DNA of 64,000 nt, taken from positions 1-64,000 of the forward strand of contig NZ_RJJT01000006.1 of NCBI RefSeq assembly GCF_003938655.1, given 5' to 3'. The notes under the pieces were generated by a model that was not told where the DNA came from, did no database searches, and saw only the letters and a list, made by a program, of their open reading frames with translations. This document shows, piece after piece, positions 51,536 to 60,454 of this stretch (its first letter is position 1; every line of letters begins with the position of its first letter). Source of the DNA: Rhizobium pisi (lineage in GTDB: Bacteria > Pseudomonadota > Alphaproteobacteria > Rhizobiales > Rhizobiaceae). Made by a program: the position numbers and the translations under genes.

Positions 51536-52471
51536 ATGAACCTTGAGACAAAGATGGGCCTGGAAAACACCGCACACCCCGGCAAACCTCGGCTCGACGA
51601 GTTGGTTCCGTCGCGCTACGCGGTGCGGATCGGCGAGATTGACGTGCTGGTAGTCAGCGATGGCGTGCTACCGCTCCCAACCGCGATGTTGGGCCACAAC
51701 GCCGACCCGGCCGCCCGGGCCGCCTGGCTGGGCGACATGTTCCTGCCGCAGGATGCCTTCGACTGGGCGCTGAACGTGGTCGTGGTGCGCAGCGGCAAGC
51801 AGACCATACTCCTCGACGCAGGGCTGGGGATCGACCCGGACTTGCATTTGCCGCGGGCCGGGCAGTTGATCAAGCGACTGGAGGCCGCCGGTATCGATCT
51901 TGCGTCCGTGACCGACGTGGTGCTGACCCACATGCACATGGACCACATTGGCGGCCTGCTCGTCGACGGGGTGAAGGACCAGCTGCGTCCGGACCTGCGG
52001 ATCCACGTCGCAGCCGCCGAGGTCAAGTTCTGGGAGGCGCCCGATTTCTCCCACGTTTCCATGCCGCCGGGGTTCCCGGACGCGCTTCGGGCGGCTGCCA
52101 AGCGGTTCGCGAAAGAGTACAGCGGCCATCTGCGGCTGTTCGACGAGGAGTATGAGGTGGCGCCTGGTGTGGTCGTCCATCGGACTGGCGGCCACACCCC
52201 CGGGCACAGCGTGATCCGCCTTGCGTCTGGCGGGGACCGGCTGATGTTTGCCGGCGACGCAGTGTTCGCGGTCGGGTTTGAACACCCCGACTGGTACAAC
52301 GGCTTCGAACACGACCCCGAGGAAGCGGCTCGCGTTCGCGTCCGTCTTTTGCGGGAACTGGCGGAGACCGGCGAGCAGTTGGTGGCCACGCACCTGCCGT
52401 TCCCGTCCGTCGGCCGTGTGGCGGTCGACGGCGACGCCTTTCGCTGGGTTCCGGCCTTCTGGGACTACTGA
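51536..52471 (+). CDS. Metallo-beta-lactamase-fold hydrolase
   Basis: A 311-residue zinc hydrolase. Zinc ligands are visible as THMHMDHIGG (HxHxDH), 'GGHTPGHSVIRL' (H), 'FAGDAVF' (D) and 'ATHLPFPS' (H). The overall pattern ('VLVVSDGVLPLPTAMLGHN', 'WALNVVVVRSGKQTILLDAGLGIDP') is closest to methyl parathion hydrolase/AHL-lactonase-like members, so lactone or phosphotriester hydrolysis is possible. No signal peptide. The ATG at 51536 follows AAGGAGATGAAC; one at 51530 overlaps that site. The coding sequence is richer in CGG/GCC/GTC-type codons than its neighbours and may be acquired. Confidence 0.85.
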   Translation: MNLETKMGLENTAHPGKPRLDELVPSRYAVRIGEIDVLVVSDGVLPLPTAMLGHNADPAARAAWLGDMFLPQDAFDWALNVVVVRSGKQTILLDAGLGIDPDLHLPRAGQLIKRLEAAGIDLASVTDVVLTHMHMDHIGGLLVDGVKDQLRPDLRIHVAAAEVKFWEAPDFSHVSMPPGFPDALRAAAKRFAKEYSGHLRLFDEEYEVAPGVVVHRTGGHTPGHSVIRLASGGDRLMFAGDAVFAVGFEHPDWYNGFEHDPEEAARVRVRLLRELAETGEQLVATHLPFPSVGRVAVDGDAFRWVPAFWDY

Positions 52472-52593
52472 CCGCTTGTCGGGTTAGCGCCTCATTTTCA
52501 CCCAATTCCAGCAAAACCGCTGTGCACTTTTGCTGGAATTGTTTTAAGTCAGATCCTTACCCCGCCTGTAATCCCCGTGCACTGGAAGACCTC

Positions 52594-53556
52594 TTGGCCG
52601 ATATCATCAGCCTGCTATTGCCGTTCTTCGGCCTGATCCTGATCGGTTACATCGCCGCCAAGGCGACCAAGCAGCCGGCCGAGGCGCTCGGATGGCTCAA
52701 CACCTTCATCATCTACGCCGCCCTGCCCGCCTTGTTCTTCAAGCTCGTCTCGCGCACGCCGATCGAACAGCTGACGCGCGTCGATTTCATCGTCACCGAT
52801 ATCGCGGCGACCTATGCGGTCTTCATCCTGCTGTTCGCCATCGGCCGCATCCTGCGCGGCAATTCACTCGCCGATTGCACTATCCAGTCCTTTGCCGGCG
52901 CTTACGGCAATATCGGCTATATGGGACCGGGCCTGGCGCTGTCGGCGCTTGGCGAAGGGGCTGCCGTGCCGGTGGCGCTGATCATCTGCTTCGAGAATGC
53001 GCTACATTTCATCGTGGCGCCGGCGCTAATGGCAGCGGCCGGTGACGACAAGAGGTCAGCCGGCCCGCTTGCCGTCGATATTGCGCGAAAGGTCGCCCTT
53101 CATCCCTTTATCCTGTCGACAGCGCTGGGCTTTGCCGTGGCCGCCTTGCACATCGACCAACCGCCGGCGTTTCAGCGCCTTGTCGACTACCTCGCCCAGG
53201 CGGCCGCTCCTTGTGCGCTCTTCGCCATGGGCGTGACGTTGGCGCTCAGGCCGCTGAAGCGGGTCCCGGTGGAGATCTCCTATATCGTGCCGGCGAAGCT
53301 GATCCTGCATCCGATCCTGGTTTTCGTCGCGCTGACTGGTGTCGGCGGTTTCGAGCCGGTGTGGATCCATGCCGCCGTGCTGCTCGCCTGCCTGCCGACG
53401 GCGACCAACGTCTTCGTCATCGGCCAGCAATATGGCGTCTGGCAGGAGCGCGCCTCTGCGACGATCCTGATCACGACGGTACTTTCGGTGATGAGCGTTT
53501 CGCTCTGGCTGATCGTGATCCGCTCAGGCTTTCTTCCGCTTCAGCTTTTCCCGTAG
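52594..53556 (+). CDS. AEC-family (auxin efflux carrier-like) transporter
   Basis: A 320-residue membrane protein of the AEC family, with ten hydrophobic spans in two halves ('LLLPFFGLILIGYIAAKATKQPAEALGWLNTFIIYAALPALFFKLVS', and a C-terminal half ending 'VLSVMSVSLWLIVIRSGFLP'). A TTG at 52594 with GGAAGA upstream gives the normal family length and a start right before the first span; the in-frame ATG at 52522 would add an odd 24-residue, cysteine-containing stretch and is less likely. The substrate is probably an organic acid or amino acid derivative; 'auxin' in the family name is not evidence for auxin. Its 3' end overlaps the convergent hydroxylase gene by 33 bases. Confidence 0.85.
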   Translation: MADIISLLLPFFGLILIGYIAAKATKQPAEALGWLNTFIIYAALPALFFKLVSRTPIEQLTRVDFIVTDIAATYAVFILLFAIGRILRGNSLADCTIQSFAGAYGNIGYMGPGLALSALGEGAAVPVALIICFENALHFIVAPALMAAAGDDKRSAGPLAVDIARKVALHPFILSTALGFAVAALHIDQPPAFQRLVDYLAQAAAPCALFAMGVTLALRPLKRVPVEISYIVPAKLILHPILVFVALTGVGGFEPVWIHAAVLLACLPTATNVFVIGQQYGVWQERASATILITTVLSVMSVSLWLIVIRSGFLPLQLFP

Positions 53557-54735
53557 GGCGGCCGGAATATCACGCAAGCCCCGGCCCGGCTCGATGCCCT
53601 CGCGCATGACGATGCCCCGCAGCGGCGGTATGGCCGAGAGGATATGCAGGCCGGCAGCGCGCAGCATCTGCACGGGCAGGAAATCCGAGAGCAGCGACCG
53701 GTTGAGAAGGTCGACACTTGCCGTGCGCGTCATGATGTCGGCGCGGCGCCTGCGGTCGAAGCTGTCGCCAGCATCGGCCGGCACCGGCAGTTCCGCCCTG
53801 TCGCAGAGGATTTCGGCCAGCGCCATGACATCACGCAGGCTGAGGTTCAGCCCCTGCGCTCCGATCGGCGGGAAGACATGGGCGGCCTCGCCGATCAGCG
53901 CGATCCGCCCCTTGCCGAAGCGATGCGCCATCATGCCAGACAGCGGCCAGACCTGGACGCCCTCTTCGACATCAACCTTGCCGAGCATGGATTGCATGCG
54001 TGCCTCGACAAGCGCACCGAGCTCAGCAAGCGGCAATTCGATGCGGGAAGTCGCTTCGGTGGGGTCCTGCACCCAGACCAGGCTGGAGCGGTTTCCGGGC
54101 AGCGGCACCTGGGTAAAGGGGCCGTGCTTCGTATGGAATTCCGTGGAAATGTTCTGATGTGGCAGCGAATGGGCGAAATTCAGCACCATGGCCGATTGCG
54201 GGTAGGACCAGTTGCGAACGCCGATGCCTGATGTTTCGCGCAGCTTCGAGCCGCGGCCATCGGCGCCAACGGCAAAATCGGCCGAAAGCGTCTCGCCGTT
54301 GGCAAGCGTAATCGAGACGGCCTCGTTGGTAATCTCGATCAATTCGGCCATTTCGGGGAAGCGGGTGATATTGCCCTCGCCGGCCGCCGCCTCTTCGAGG
54401 ATATCGATCAACACCTTGTTGGGAAAATTATAGCCGAAGGCATTAAGGCCGACCTCGGCCGCGCGAAAGGTGGTCGTCGGTGCACGCAGCAGCCGGTCGG
54501 TACCGTCAATAATGCGCATGCTCGTCAGAGGAGCGGTCGCGGGGCGGAGCTTTTCCCAGAGCGCCAGCCGGTCGAGGAGGCGGATCGACTGGTCCATCAG
54601 CGCCGTTGTACGCCGGTCCTCCTTTGGAGCGACGGGGGCGACCAGCGCCACATCGCGGCCGCCGCGGGCAAGCGCGATTGCGGCGATCATGCCGGCGAGA
54701 CCGCCACCGATCACCGCCACTTCGAATGTCTTCAT
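53524..54735 (-). CDS. UbiH/UbiF-type FAD-dependent hydroxylase
   Basis: A 403-residue flavoprotein monooxygenase. The N-terminal FAD motif is 'EVAVIGGGLAGMIAAIALARGG', the NADPH/FAD 'DG' motif is 'FAVGADGRGSKLRE' and the second FAD motif is 'IALIGEAAHVFPPIGAQGLNLSLRDVMALAE', characteristic of ubiquinone-ring hydroxylases (UbiH, UbiF, UbiL). It most likely hydroxylates an intermediate of ubiquinone synthesis; which position cannot be read from the sequence. It lies 39 bases downstream of the sulfite reductase operon and may be transcribed with it. Confidence 0.9.
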   Translation of the reverse strand: MKTFEVAVIGGGLAGMIAAIALARGGRDVALVAPVAPKEDRRTTALMDQSIRLLDRLALWEKLRPATAPLTSMRIIDGTDRLLRAPTTTFRAAEVGLNAFGYNFPNKVLIDILEEAAAGEGNITRFPEMAELIEITNEAVSITLANGETLSADFAVGADGRGSKLRETSGIGVRNWSYPQSAMVLNFAHSLPHQNISTEFHTKHGPFTQVPLPGNRSSLVWVQDPTEATSRIELPLAELGALVEARMQSMLGKVDVEEGVQVWPLSGMMAHRFGKGRIALIGEAAHVFPPIGAQGLNLSLRDVMALAEILCDRAELPVPADAGDSFDRRRRADIMTRTASVDLLNRSLLSDFLPVQMLRAAGLHILSAIPPLRGIVMREGIEPGRGLRDIPAALREKLKRKKA

Positions 54736-54774
54736 GCTACTGTTCCGCCATCGTAAAAGGGCGGACCGGCCGCT

Positions 54775-55287
54775 TTATGCGGCCGGCTTCGCCTGACGGC
54801 GCCAACTATAGCCCTTGCCGGCTTCGGCGTCACGCACCGCCGGCTGATAATGATGGGGAATGGCGGGAAGACGGTTTTCGGCAAGCCGCTTCAGCGCCGT
54901 GGCGTTGCTGACGGAAAAACTGTCGATGCCGACGCGCAGCATCAGCGGGACCTGGTCGATCAGCACGTCGCCGACGGCGCGCAGTTCGTTGGTGTAGCCC
55001 AAGCGCTGGCGCAGCAGCGAGGCATGGCTGAAAGCGCGGCCGTCGTTGAAAGCCGGAAAGGCCACAGCCACGATTTCGAGGCGAGAGAGATAAGGCTCCA
55101 GCTTGCGCACGTCGTCGGCCGGCTTGATCAGCACGCCGAGGCCGATATCGTTGCTCTCCTCGGCCTTGGCGATCAGTTCGTCGAGACTGAGCAGCGGCTT
55201 CTGCTCCTCGGTCGCCTTCACCTCGTCGGTTTCGATCACCCAGGGATCGTTTTCGACAAAACCGGTTTCTCTCCAGATCTTCGTCAT
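54775..55287 (-). CDS. DUF934 protein, sulfite-reductase operon partner
   Basis: A 170-residue protein of the DUF934 family, found next to CysI-type sulfite reductases in alpha- and betaproteobacteria and thought to have a role in siroheme or electron transfer, although the biochemical function is unsettled. Characteristic segments are 'RLEIVAVAFPAFNDGRAFSHASLLRQRLGYTNELRAVGDVLIDQVPLMLRVGIDSF'. The ATG at 55287 (one codon after another ATG) follows AAGGAGGGG. It is last in the sulfite reductase operon, 10 bases after cysI. Confidence 0.85.
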   Translation of the reverse strand: MTKIWRETGFVENDPWVIETDEVKATEEQKPLLSLDELIAKAEESNDIGLGVLIKPADDVRKLEPYLSRLEIVAVAFPAFNDGRAFSHASLLRQRLGYTNELRAVGDVLIDQVPLMLRVGIDSFSVSNATALKRLAENRLPAIPHHYQPAVRDAEAGKGYSWRRQAKPAA

Positions 55288-55297
55288 CATCCCCTCC

Positions 55298-56968
55298 TTA
55301 TGCCGCTTCGGCGGCCGAGCCGTAGAGCGCGGTCTTGAAAGGCTGCGGTCCGACGCGGCGATAGGCGGCGAGGAAGGTTTCGGAATGATCCAGGCGCAGG
55401 CCGAGATAGGTGTCGACGATCGTCTCGATCGCGTCCGTCACCCGCTCCGGCTCGAAGCCGCGGCCGATGATTTCGCCGATCGAAGTATGTTCGTCGCCGG
55501 AGCCGCCGAGCGTAATCTGGTAGAGTTCGGCGCCCTTCTTCTCCACACCGAGCAGGCCGATATGGCCGACATGGTGATGGCCGCAGGCATTGATGCAGCC
55601 GGAGATCTTGATCTTCAGCTCACCGATTTCGGCCTGGCGTTCGGCATTGCCGAAACGGCGGGAGATTTCCTGCGCCAGGGGAATGGAGCGCGCATTGGCA
55701 AGCGCGCAGTAATCCAGCCCCGGACAGGCAATGATATCGGTGATGAGACCGGCATTGGCTTCGGCCAGATTAATGGCGACGAGGCCGCGATAGACGGCTT
55801 CGAGATCGGCCAGCGCCACATGCGGCAGGATCAGGTTCTGCTCATGGCTGACGCGGATCTCGTCGAAGCCATACTCCTCGGCGAGATCGGCGATCGCATC
55901 CATCTGCGCATCGGAGGCGTCGCCCGGAATGCCGCCAATCGGCTTCAGCGAGATTGTCACCATGCCGTAATCGGGGTTCTTGTGCGGCTGCACGTTCTGC
56001 TGGACCCAGCGGGCAAAGCCGGCATCGGCCTTCTTCCAGCGGGCGAGGTTTTCCCAGCCTTCGGCGCGCTCGGGCAGAGCTGGCGGCGCGAAATAGGCGG
56101 AAATCGCATCGACATCCGCGACCGGCAGCTTGAGCTCGCTATCCTTGAGCGCGGCGAATTCGGCTTCCACCTGGCGTGTCAGTTCCTCGGTCCCGGTTTC
56201 GTGCACGAGGATCTTAATGCGGGCCTTGTACTTGTTGTCGCGGCGGCCGTGCAGATTGTACACGCGCACGATCGCGGTGGTGTAGGAAAGCAGGTCTTCC
56301 TCAGGCAGGAAGTCGCGGATCAGCTTGGCGATCATCGGCGTACGGCCCTGGCCGCCGCCGACATAGACGGCAAAGCCGATCTCGCCCTTGTCGTTCTTCT
56401 TCACGTGCAGGCCGATATCATGGACCTGGATCGCGGCACGGTCGCGCTCGGCGCCGGTGACCGCGATCTTGAACTTGCGCGGCAGGAAGGAGAATTCCGG
56501 ATGGACCGACGACCATTGGCGCAGGATCTCGGCGTAAGGACGCGGATCGGCGAACTCATCGGCGGCAGCACCGGCGAAGTGATCGGCCGTGACGTTTCTG
56601 ATGCAGTTGCCCGACGTCTGCAGCGCATGCATCTCGACGCTCGCAAGGTCAGCGAGCGCATCGGGAATGTCCGACAGTTTCGGCCAGTTGAACTGCAGGT
56701 TCTGGCGCGTGGTGAAATGGCCATAACCGCGGTCATAGGTGCGGGCGATATGGGCGAGCATGCGCAGCTGGCGCGAGCTCAGCGTGCCATAGGGAATGGC
56801 AATGCGCAGCATATAGGCGTGGAGCTGCAGGTAGACGCCGTTCATCAGGCGCAGCGGCTTGAACGCGTCCTCGGCGAGCTCGCCGGAAAGGCGGCGCTGC
56901 ACCTGATCGCGAAACTGCTCGACGCGCTCGCTGACAAAGGCATGGTCAAATTCGTCGTAACGGTACAT
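55298..56968 (-). CDS. cysI: Sulfite/nitrite reductase hemoprotein (CysI-type)
   Basis: A 556-residue siroheme/[4Fe-4S] reductase that reduces sulfite to sulfide with six electrons. It has the duplicated ferredoxin-like and nitrite/sulfite reductase domains; 'GHFTTRQNLQFNWPKLSDIPDAL' and 'TSGNCIRNVTADHFAG' are the siroheme-contact parts and the cluster cysteines appear as 'IACPGLDYCALANARS' and 'KISGCINACGHHHVGHIG'. The arrangement with DUF2849 and DUF934 and the adjacent cysG points to assimilatory sulfite reduction rather than nitrite. It follows DUF2849 after 8 bases. Confidence 0.93.
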   Translation of the reverse strand: MYRYDEFDHAFVSERVEQFRDQVQRRLSGELAEDAFKPLRLMNGVYLQLHAYMLRIAIPYGTLSSRQLRMLAHIARTYDRGYGHFTTRQNLQFNWPKLSDIPDALADLASVEMHALQTSGNCIRNVTADHFAGAAADEFADPRPYAEILRQWSSVHPEFSFLPRKFKIAVTGAERDRAAIQVHDIGLHVKKNDKGEIGFAVYVGGGQGRTPMIAKLIRDFLPEEDLLSYTTAIVRVYNLHGRRDNKYKARIKILVHETGTEELTRQVEAEFAALKDSELKLPVADVDAISAYFAPPALPERAEGWENLARWKKADAGFARWVQQNVQPHKNPDYGMVTISLKPIGGIPGDASDAQMDAIADLAEEYGFDEIRVSHEQNLILPHVALADLEAVYRGLVAINLAEANAGLITDIIACPGLDYCALANARSIPLAQEISRRFGNAERQAEIGELKIKISGCINACGHHHVGHIGLLGVEKKGAELYQITLGGSGDEHTSIGEIIGRGFEPERVTDAIETIVDTYLGLRLDHSETFLAAYRRVGPQPFKTALYGSAAEAA

Positions 56969-56976
56969 CGTCTTCC

Positions 56977-57291
56977 TCAGACTGCAATAAATTCTGGATC
57001 GGCGGGAGCGTAGCCCGGAGCATATTCCATGGTCGGACCTTGTGCGCGGATGCGCTCGCGAAGGCGAAGCGGCCAGAGAATACCGTTGGTTTCCTGGACT
57101 TCGACGACGGCGACGTCAACAACCTCGTTGTCGGCATAGGATTTCTTGCCGATCGCTTCCAGCGCCGCAACGGCTTCATTGTGGCGGGCAACGAGCGCCT
57201 CCTGCAGCGAGGTGGACCACTTCCCGTTCGCATCCAGCCATACGGCAATGCCGTCTGTCAGCCGGTTGGCGGTCAGAACCTTGTCTACCAT
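56977..57291 (-). CDS. DUF2849 protein, sulfite-reductase operon partner
   Basis: A 104-residue protein of DUF2849, small and mainly alpha-helical, consistently found directly upstream of cysI in rhizobia ('LTANRLTDGIAVWLDANGKWSTSLQEALVARHNEAVAALEAIGKK'). It is two bases downstream of cysG and eight bases upstream of cysI. Its role is unknown; an accessory function to the reductase is inferred from the constant linkage. Confidence 0.85.
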   Translation of the reverse strand: MVDKVLTANRLTDGIAVWLDANGKWSTSLQEALVARHNEAVAALEAIGKKSYADNEVVDVAVVEVQETNGILWPLRLRERIRAQGPTMEYAPGYAPADPEFIAV

Positions 57292-57293
57292 AT

Positions 57294-58733
57294 TCAGCTC
57301 CTTGCAAGTTCCTCGAGCCGGGCGTTCGCGCGCACCAGCGGCTCGGACAGTTCGAAATTGGCACCGGCGACGGCATCGCCGATAATGACCATGACAGGTC
57401 CCGTCAACTCGTCGCGGTGCTGCAGATCGGGCAGATCAGCGAGCGTGCCATGGAGCAGGCGGCGATCAGCGCGGCTGGCATTTTCGATGACGGCGACGGT
57501 GGTCTCGGAAGGAATGCCCGCTTGCATCAGACGCTCGGCGACCGAGGCGGCAACCGTGCGGCCCATATAGACGGCGATCGTTGCGCCAGACACGGCAAGG
57601 CTTGCCCAATCGGGCAGCACGTCGCCTGTGAGATCATGGCCCGTCGTGAAGACCAGCGAGGAGGCAACGCCGCGCAGCGTCAGCGGCAGCTCGAAATCAG
57701 CGGCGGCGGCGAAAGCCGAGGTGATGCCCGGCACGACCTCATAGGTGATGCCGGCAGCGCGCAGCGCCGCCATCTCTTCCCCTGCCCGGCCATAGACCAG
57801 GGGATCGCCCGATTTCAGGCGGACGACCCGTTTGCCCTGGCGGCCGAGATCGACCAGCAAATCGTTGATCTCTTCCTGCGACTTCGAATGGCAGCCCTTG
57901 CGCTTGCCGACCGAAAGCCGCTCGGCATCGCGACGGCCCATATCGACGATCGCCTGCGGCACGAGGGCATCATAGACGATCACGTCGGCTTCCATCATCA
58001 CGCGCTGGGCCCGTAGCGTCAGCAGGTCCTCAGCGCCCGGGCCGGCGCCGACCAGCCAGACGTGACCAGCAACCTTGTCCATCGCCCGTAACAGCCCATC
58101 GGCGGCATGGCGGGCCTGCGGCAGGTTGCCGTTGGCGACCGCATCGGCAACAGGGCCGGAGAAAAAACGGCGCCAGAAGACGCGACGGGAAACGCCTCGC
58201 GGCACCAGCTGCTCGACGGCCTTACGATAGCTCGTTGCAAGCCCGGCGAGCCGGCCGAGCGAGGGCGAAAGAAGCTGGTCGATCTGCGCACGGATCATCT
58301 GCGCCAGAACCGGCCCTGCTCCTTCAGTGCCGATCGCGACGGCGACGGGCGCACGGTTGACCAGCGCCGGCGTGAAGAAATCGCAGTAATCGGGCTGATC
58401 GACGGCATTGGCCGGAATTCTTGCGGCACGGGCGGCATCGACAATGCTGCGGTCGTCAGCTTCATTGCCGGTTGCGGCGAAGACGAGTGCAGCTCCCTCG
58501 ACCTGGCCGGCGGAAAAGGCGGAGCGTACGGTTTCAATGCGGTTGGCGATCAGGAAGGAATGATAATCGGCTTCCGGCCGATCGGCATAGGCGACGATCT
58601 GTGCCCGCGTGTTCAGCAACAGCCGCACCTTCGCAAAGGCTTCATCGCCATTGCCGAAGACAGCCGTCTTCTGGCCTTCCACGCGAAAGAAAGCGGGAAA
58701 TATCGAGAGCTGTTCAGTCTTGGGAGGCATCAT
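57294..58733 (-). CDS. cysG: Siroheme synthase (dehydrogenase/ferrochelatase-uroporphyrinogen methyltransferase fusion)
   Basis: A 479-residue bifunctional CysG. The N-terminal part (about 10-210) is the precorrin-2 dehydrogenase/ferrochelatase with a Rossmann-type 'FRVEGQKTAVFGNGDEAFAKVRLLL'; the C-terminal part (about 220-460) is uroporphyrinogen-III C-methyltransferase with 'VWLVGAGPGAEDLLTLRAQRVMMEADVIVYDALV' and 'RLKSGDPLVYGRAGEE'. It makes the siroheme for the sulfite reductase encoded downstream. The start at 58733 or the next ATG is chosen because the family begins there; the longer frame from 58811 is unsupported. Confidence 0.93.
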   Translation of the reverse strand: MMPPKTEQLSIFPAFFRVEGQKTAVFGNGDEAFAKVRLLLNTRAQIVAYADRPEADYHSFLIANRIETVRSAFSAGQVEGAALVFAATGNEADDRSIVDAARAARIPANAVDQPDYCDFFTPALVNRAPVAVAIGTEGAGPVLAQMIRAQIDQLLSPSLGRLAGLATSYRKAVEQLVPRGVSRRVFWRRFFSGPVADAVANGNLPQARHAADGLLRAMDKVAGHVWLVGAGPGAEDLLTLRAQRVMMEADVIVYDALVPQAIVDMGRRDAERLSVGKRKGCHSKSQEEINDLLVDLGRQGKRVVRLKSGDPLVYGRAGEEMAALRAAGITYEVVPGITSAFAAAADFELPLTLRGVASSLVFTTGHDLTGDVLPDWASLAVSGATIAVYMGRTVAASVAERLMQAGIPSETTVAVIENASRADRRLLHGTLADLPDLQHRDELTGPVMVIIGDAVAGANFELSEPLVRANARLEELARS

Positions 58734-58996
58734 CAATCCACTTCGAAGTTGCCAGAATATGCCCTTGATCGACAAGGGATTGAAGGAACAGAAATTCGAA
58801 AGCCCGAGCAAGCGCGTATTCTTTTGCTCGCCCGATCAACGATTTGAGAAAAGTCAACCGTACTGACGGAAACCGTCCTACCCCATTCTTTTTGTTGCGG
58901 TGCAGTATAAAGCCTGTGGCAAACGGCGTCCACCGGCGATTCGTGCATTTCACTCCCGCTATCCAGGCGATAGACTGAGGAAAACCGGAGAGCCTC

Positions 58997-59584
58997 ATGC
59001 CCGACAAGACCATCGCCCCCCGCCTGCTTTCGGTCATTGAAGACGACATCCTGCCCTTGACGGAGCGTGGTGTTTCGCTTGGCAACAAGGTGTTCGGCGC
59101 GGCGATCCTGCGGAAATCCGACCTCTCGCTCGTCATTGCCGAGACCAACAACGAGCTGGAAAATCCGCTGTGGCATGGCGAGGTGCACACGCTCAAACGC
59201 TTCTACGAGCTCGGCGAGAGGCCGCCGACCAAGGATCTGATCTTCCTTTCGACGCACGAACCCTGCACCATGTGCATGTCCGCGATCACTTGGGCGGGCT
59301 TCGACAATTTCTACTATTTCTTCAGCCATGAGGATTCCCGGGATGCATTCGCTATTCCCCACGATCTGAAGATCCTGAAGGAAGTCTTCGGGCTTGAACC
59401 CGGCGGCTACCGCAGGCAGAACGCCTTCTGGAATAGTTTTGCCATCGCCGACCTCGTCGAAACTGAAGAGGCTGCGCTCAAAACCACCCTCAAGGCGCAG
59501 ACCGCCCGCATCAAGGCGCGCTACGACGCGCTGTCTACCACCTACCAGTCGTCGAAGAGCGCCAACGACATTCCGCTCAACTGA
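58997..59584 (+). CDS. Nucleoside/cytosine deaminase-like zinc protein
   Basis: A 195-residue protein of the cytidine deaminase-like superfamily. The zinc site is visible as 'WHGEVHTLKRF' (H and catalytic E) and 'HEPCTMCMSAITWAGF' (PCxxC). It is longer than CodA/TadA relatives (about 150) by a C-terminal charged extension. Related proteins deaminate cytosine, guanine or nucleosides; the substrate here is not known. It lies 6 bases upstream of mazG and is probably co-transcribed, which would fit nucleotide-pool housekeeping. Confidence 0.85.
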   Translation: MPDKTIAPRLLSVIEDDILPLTERGVSLGNKVFGAAILRKSDLSLVIAETNNELENPLWHGEVHTLKRFYELGERPPTKDLIFLSTHEPCTMCMSAITWAGFDNFYYFFSHEDSRDAFAIPHDLKILKEVFGLEPGGYRRQNAFWNSFAIADLVETEEAALKTTLKAQTARIKARYDALSTTYQSSKSANDIPLN

Positions 59585-59590
59585 GGCAAC

Positions 59591-60430
59591 ATGGAACCTT
59601 CCAAAAACATTTCGCGGCTGATCGAGATCATGGCAGCCCTTCGCCATCCCGAAACCGGTTGCCCCTGGGACATCGAGCAGAACTTCCAAACGATCAAGCC
59701 CTATACGATCGAGGAGGCCTATGAGGTATCCGACGCGATTGAACGCGGGGATATGGACGACCTCTGCGATGAGTTGGGCGACCTGCTGCTGCAGGTCGTC
59801 TTTCACGCGCGCATGGCCGAGGAAGCCGGTGAATTTTCCTTCGGCGACGTGGTGAACGCCATCACTACCAAGATGATCCGCCGCCACCCGCATGTCTTTG
59901 ACCGTTCAGAGGCCGATACGCCTGACGCGGTGAAGAGACAGTGGGACGAGATCAAGCAGGCAGAGAAACGCGAACGCGCCGAGCGCCGGGCAAGGCGCGG
60001 CATCACCGAGGATTTCAAGGCCGGATTCCTCGGCTCCGTGCAGCGCAGCTTCCCGGCCTTGACGGAAGCGCTGAAGCTGCAGGAACGCGCCGCCAAGGTT
60101 GGCTTCGACTGGTCGGCACCGGAACCGATCCTCGACAAGATTGAGGAGGAGATCGGCGAATTGCGGGTAGCGCTAAAGGAAGGAGATCAGGCGAAGGTCA
60201 GCGACGAACTCGGCGACCTGATCTTCGCGATCGTCAATATCGGGCGCCATGTGAAGACCGATCCGGAACAGGCAGTGCGTGGGACGAATACTAAGTTCCG
60301 TCGTCGCTTCAGCCATATAGAGCATGTTCTTGAAGCGGAAGGCGAGACGCTGGAAGACGCGACGTTGGAGCGGATGGAGGAAATCTGGCAGGCGGCAAAG
60401 GCGATCGAGCGACAGCTCGATACCGTTTAA
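59591..60430 (+). CDS. mazG: Nucleoside triphosphate pyrophosphohydrolase
   Basis: A 279-residue MazG, which hydrolyses NTPs to NMP and pyrophosphate. It contains two MazG modules: the first with 'EEAYEVSDAIERGDMDDLCDELGDLLLQVVFHARMAEE' (EExxE...ExxD metal motif, about residues 38-75) and the second with 'KIEEEIGELRVALKEGDQAKVSDELGDLIFAIVNIGRH'. The spacing and length match the E. coli-like full-length form. It converges with hflX. Confidence 0.93.
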   Translation: MEPSKNISRLIEIMAALRHPETGCPWDIEQNFQTIKPYTIEEAYEVSDAIERGDMDDLCDELGDLLLQVVFHARMAEEAGEFSFGDVVNAITTKMIRRHPHVFDRSEADTPDAVKRQWDEIKQAEKRERAERRARRGITEDFKAGFLGSVQRSFPALTEALKLQERAAKVGFDWSAPEPILDKIEEEIGELRVALKEGDQAKVSDELGDLIFAIVNIGRHVKTDPEQAVRGTNTKFRRRFSHIEHVLEAEGETLEDATLERMEEIWQAAKAIERQLDTV

Positions 60431-60454
60431 ATATCACTCCGCCGGCGACGGTCG

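Noticed and set aside
50328..51575. 415-codon open frame on the minus strand over tRNA-Lys and ccdA
   Set aside because: It covers a tRNA gene and is antisense to the CcdA-like protein; the product is low-complexity.
55103..57013. 636-codon open frame opposite cysI
   Set aside because: Antisense to cysI, whose siroheme and cluster motifs are complete; the frame has no domain and no convincing ribosome site.
58734..58996. Riboswitch upstream of cysG
   Set aside because: No SAM- or cobalamin-type conserved core could be recognised in the 263-base divergent region.
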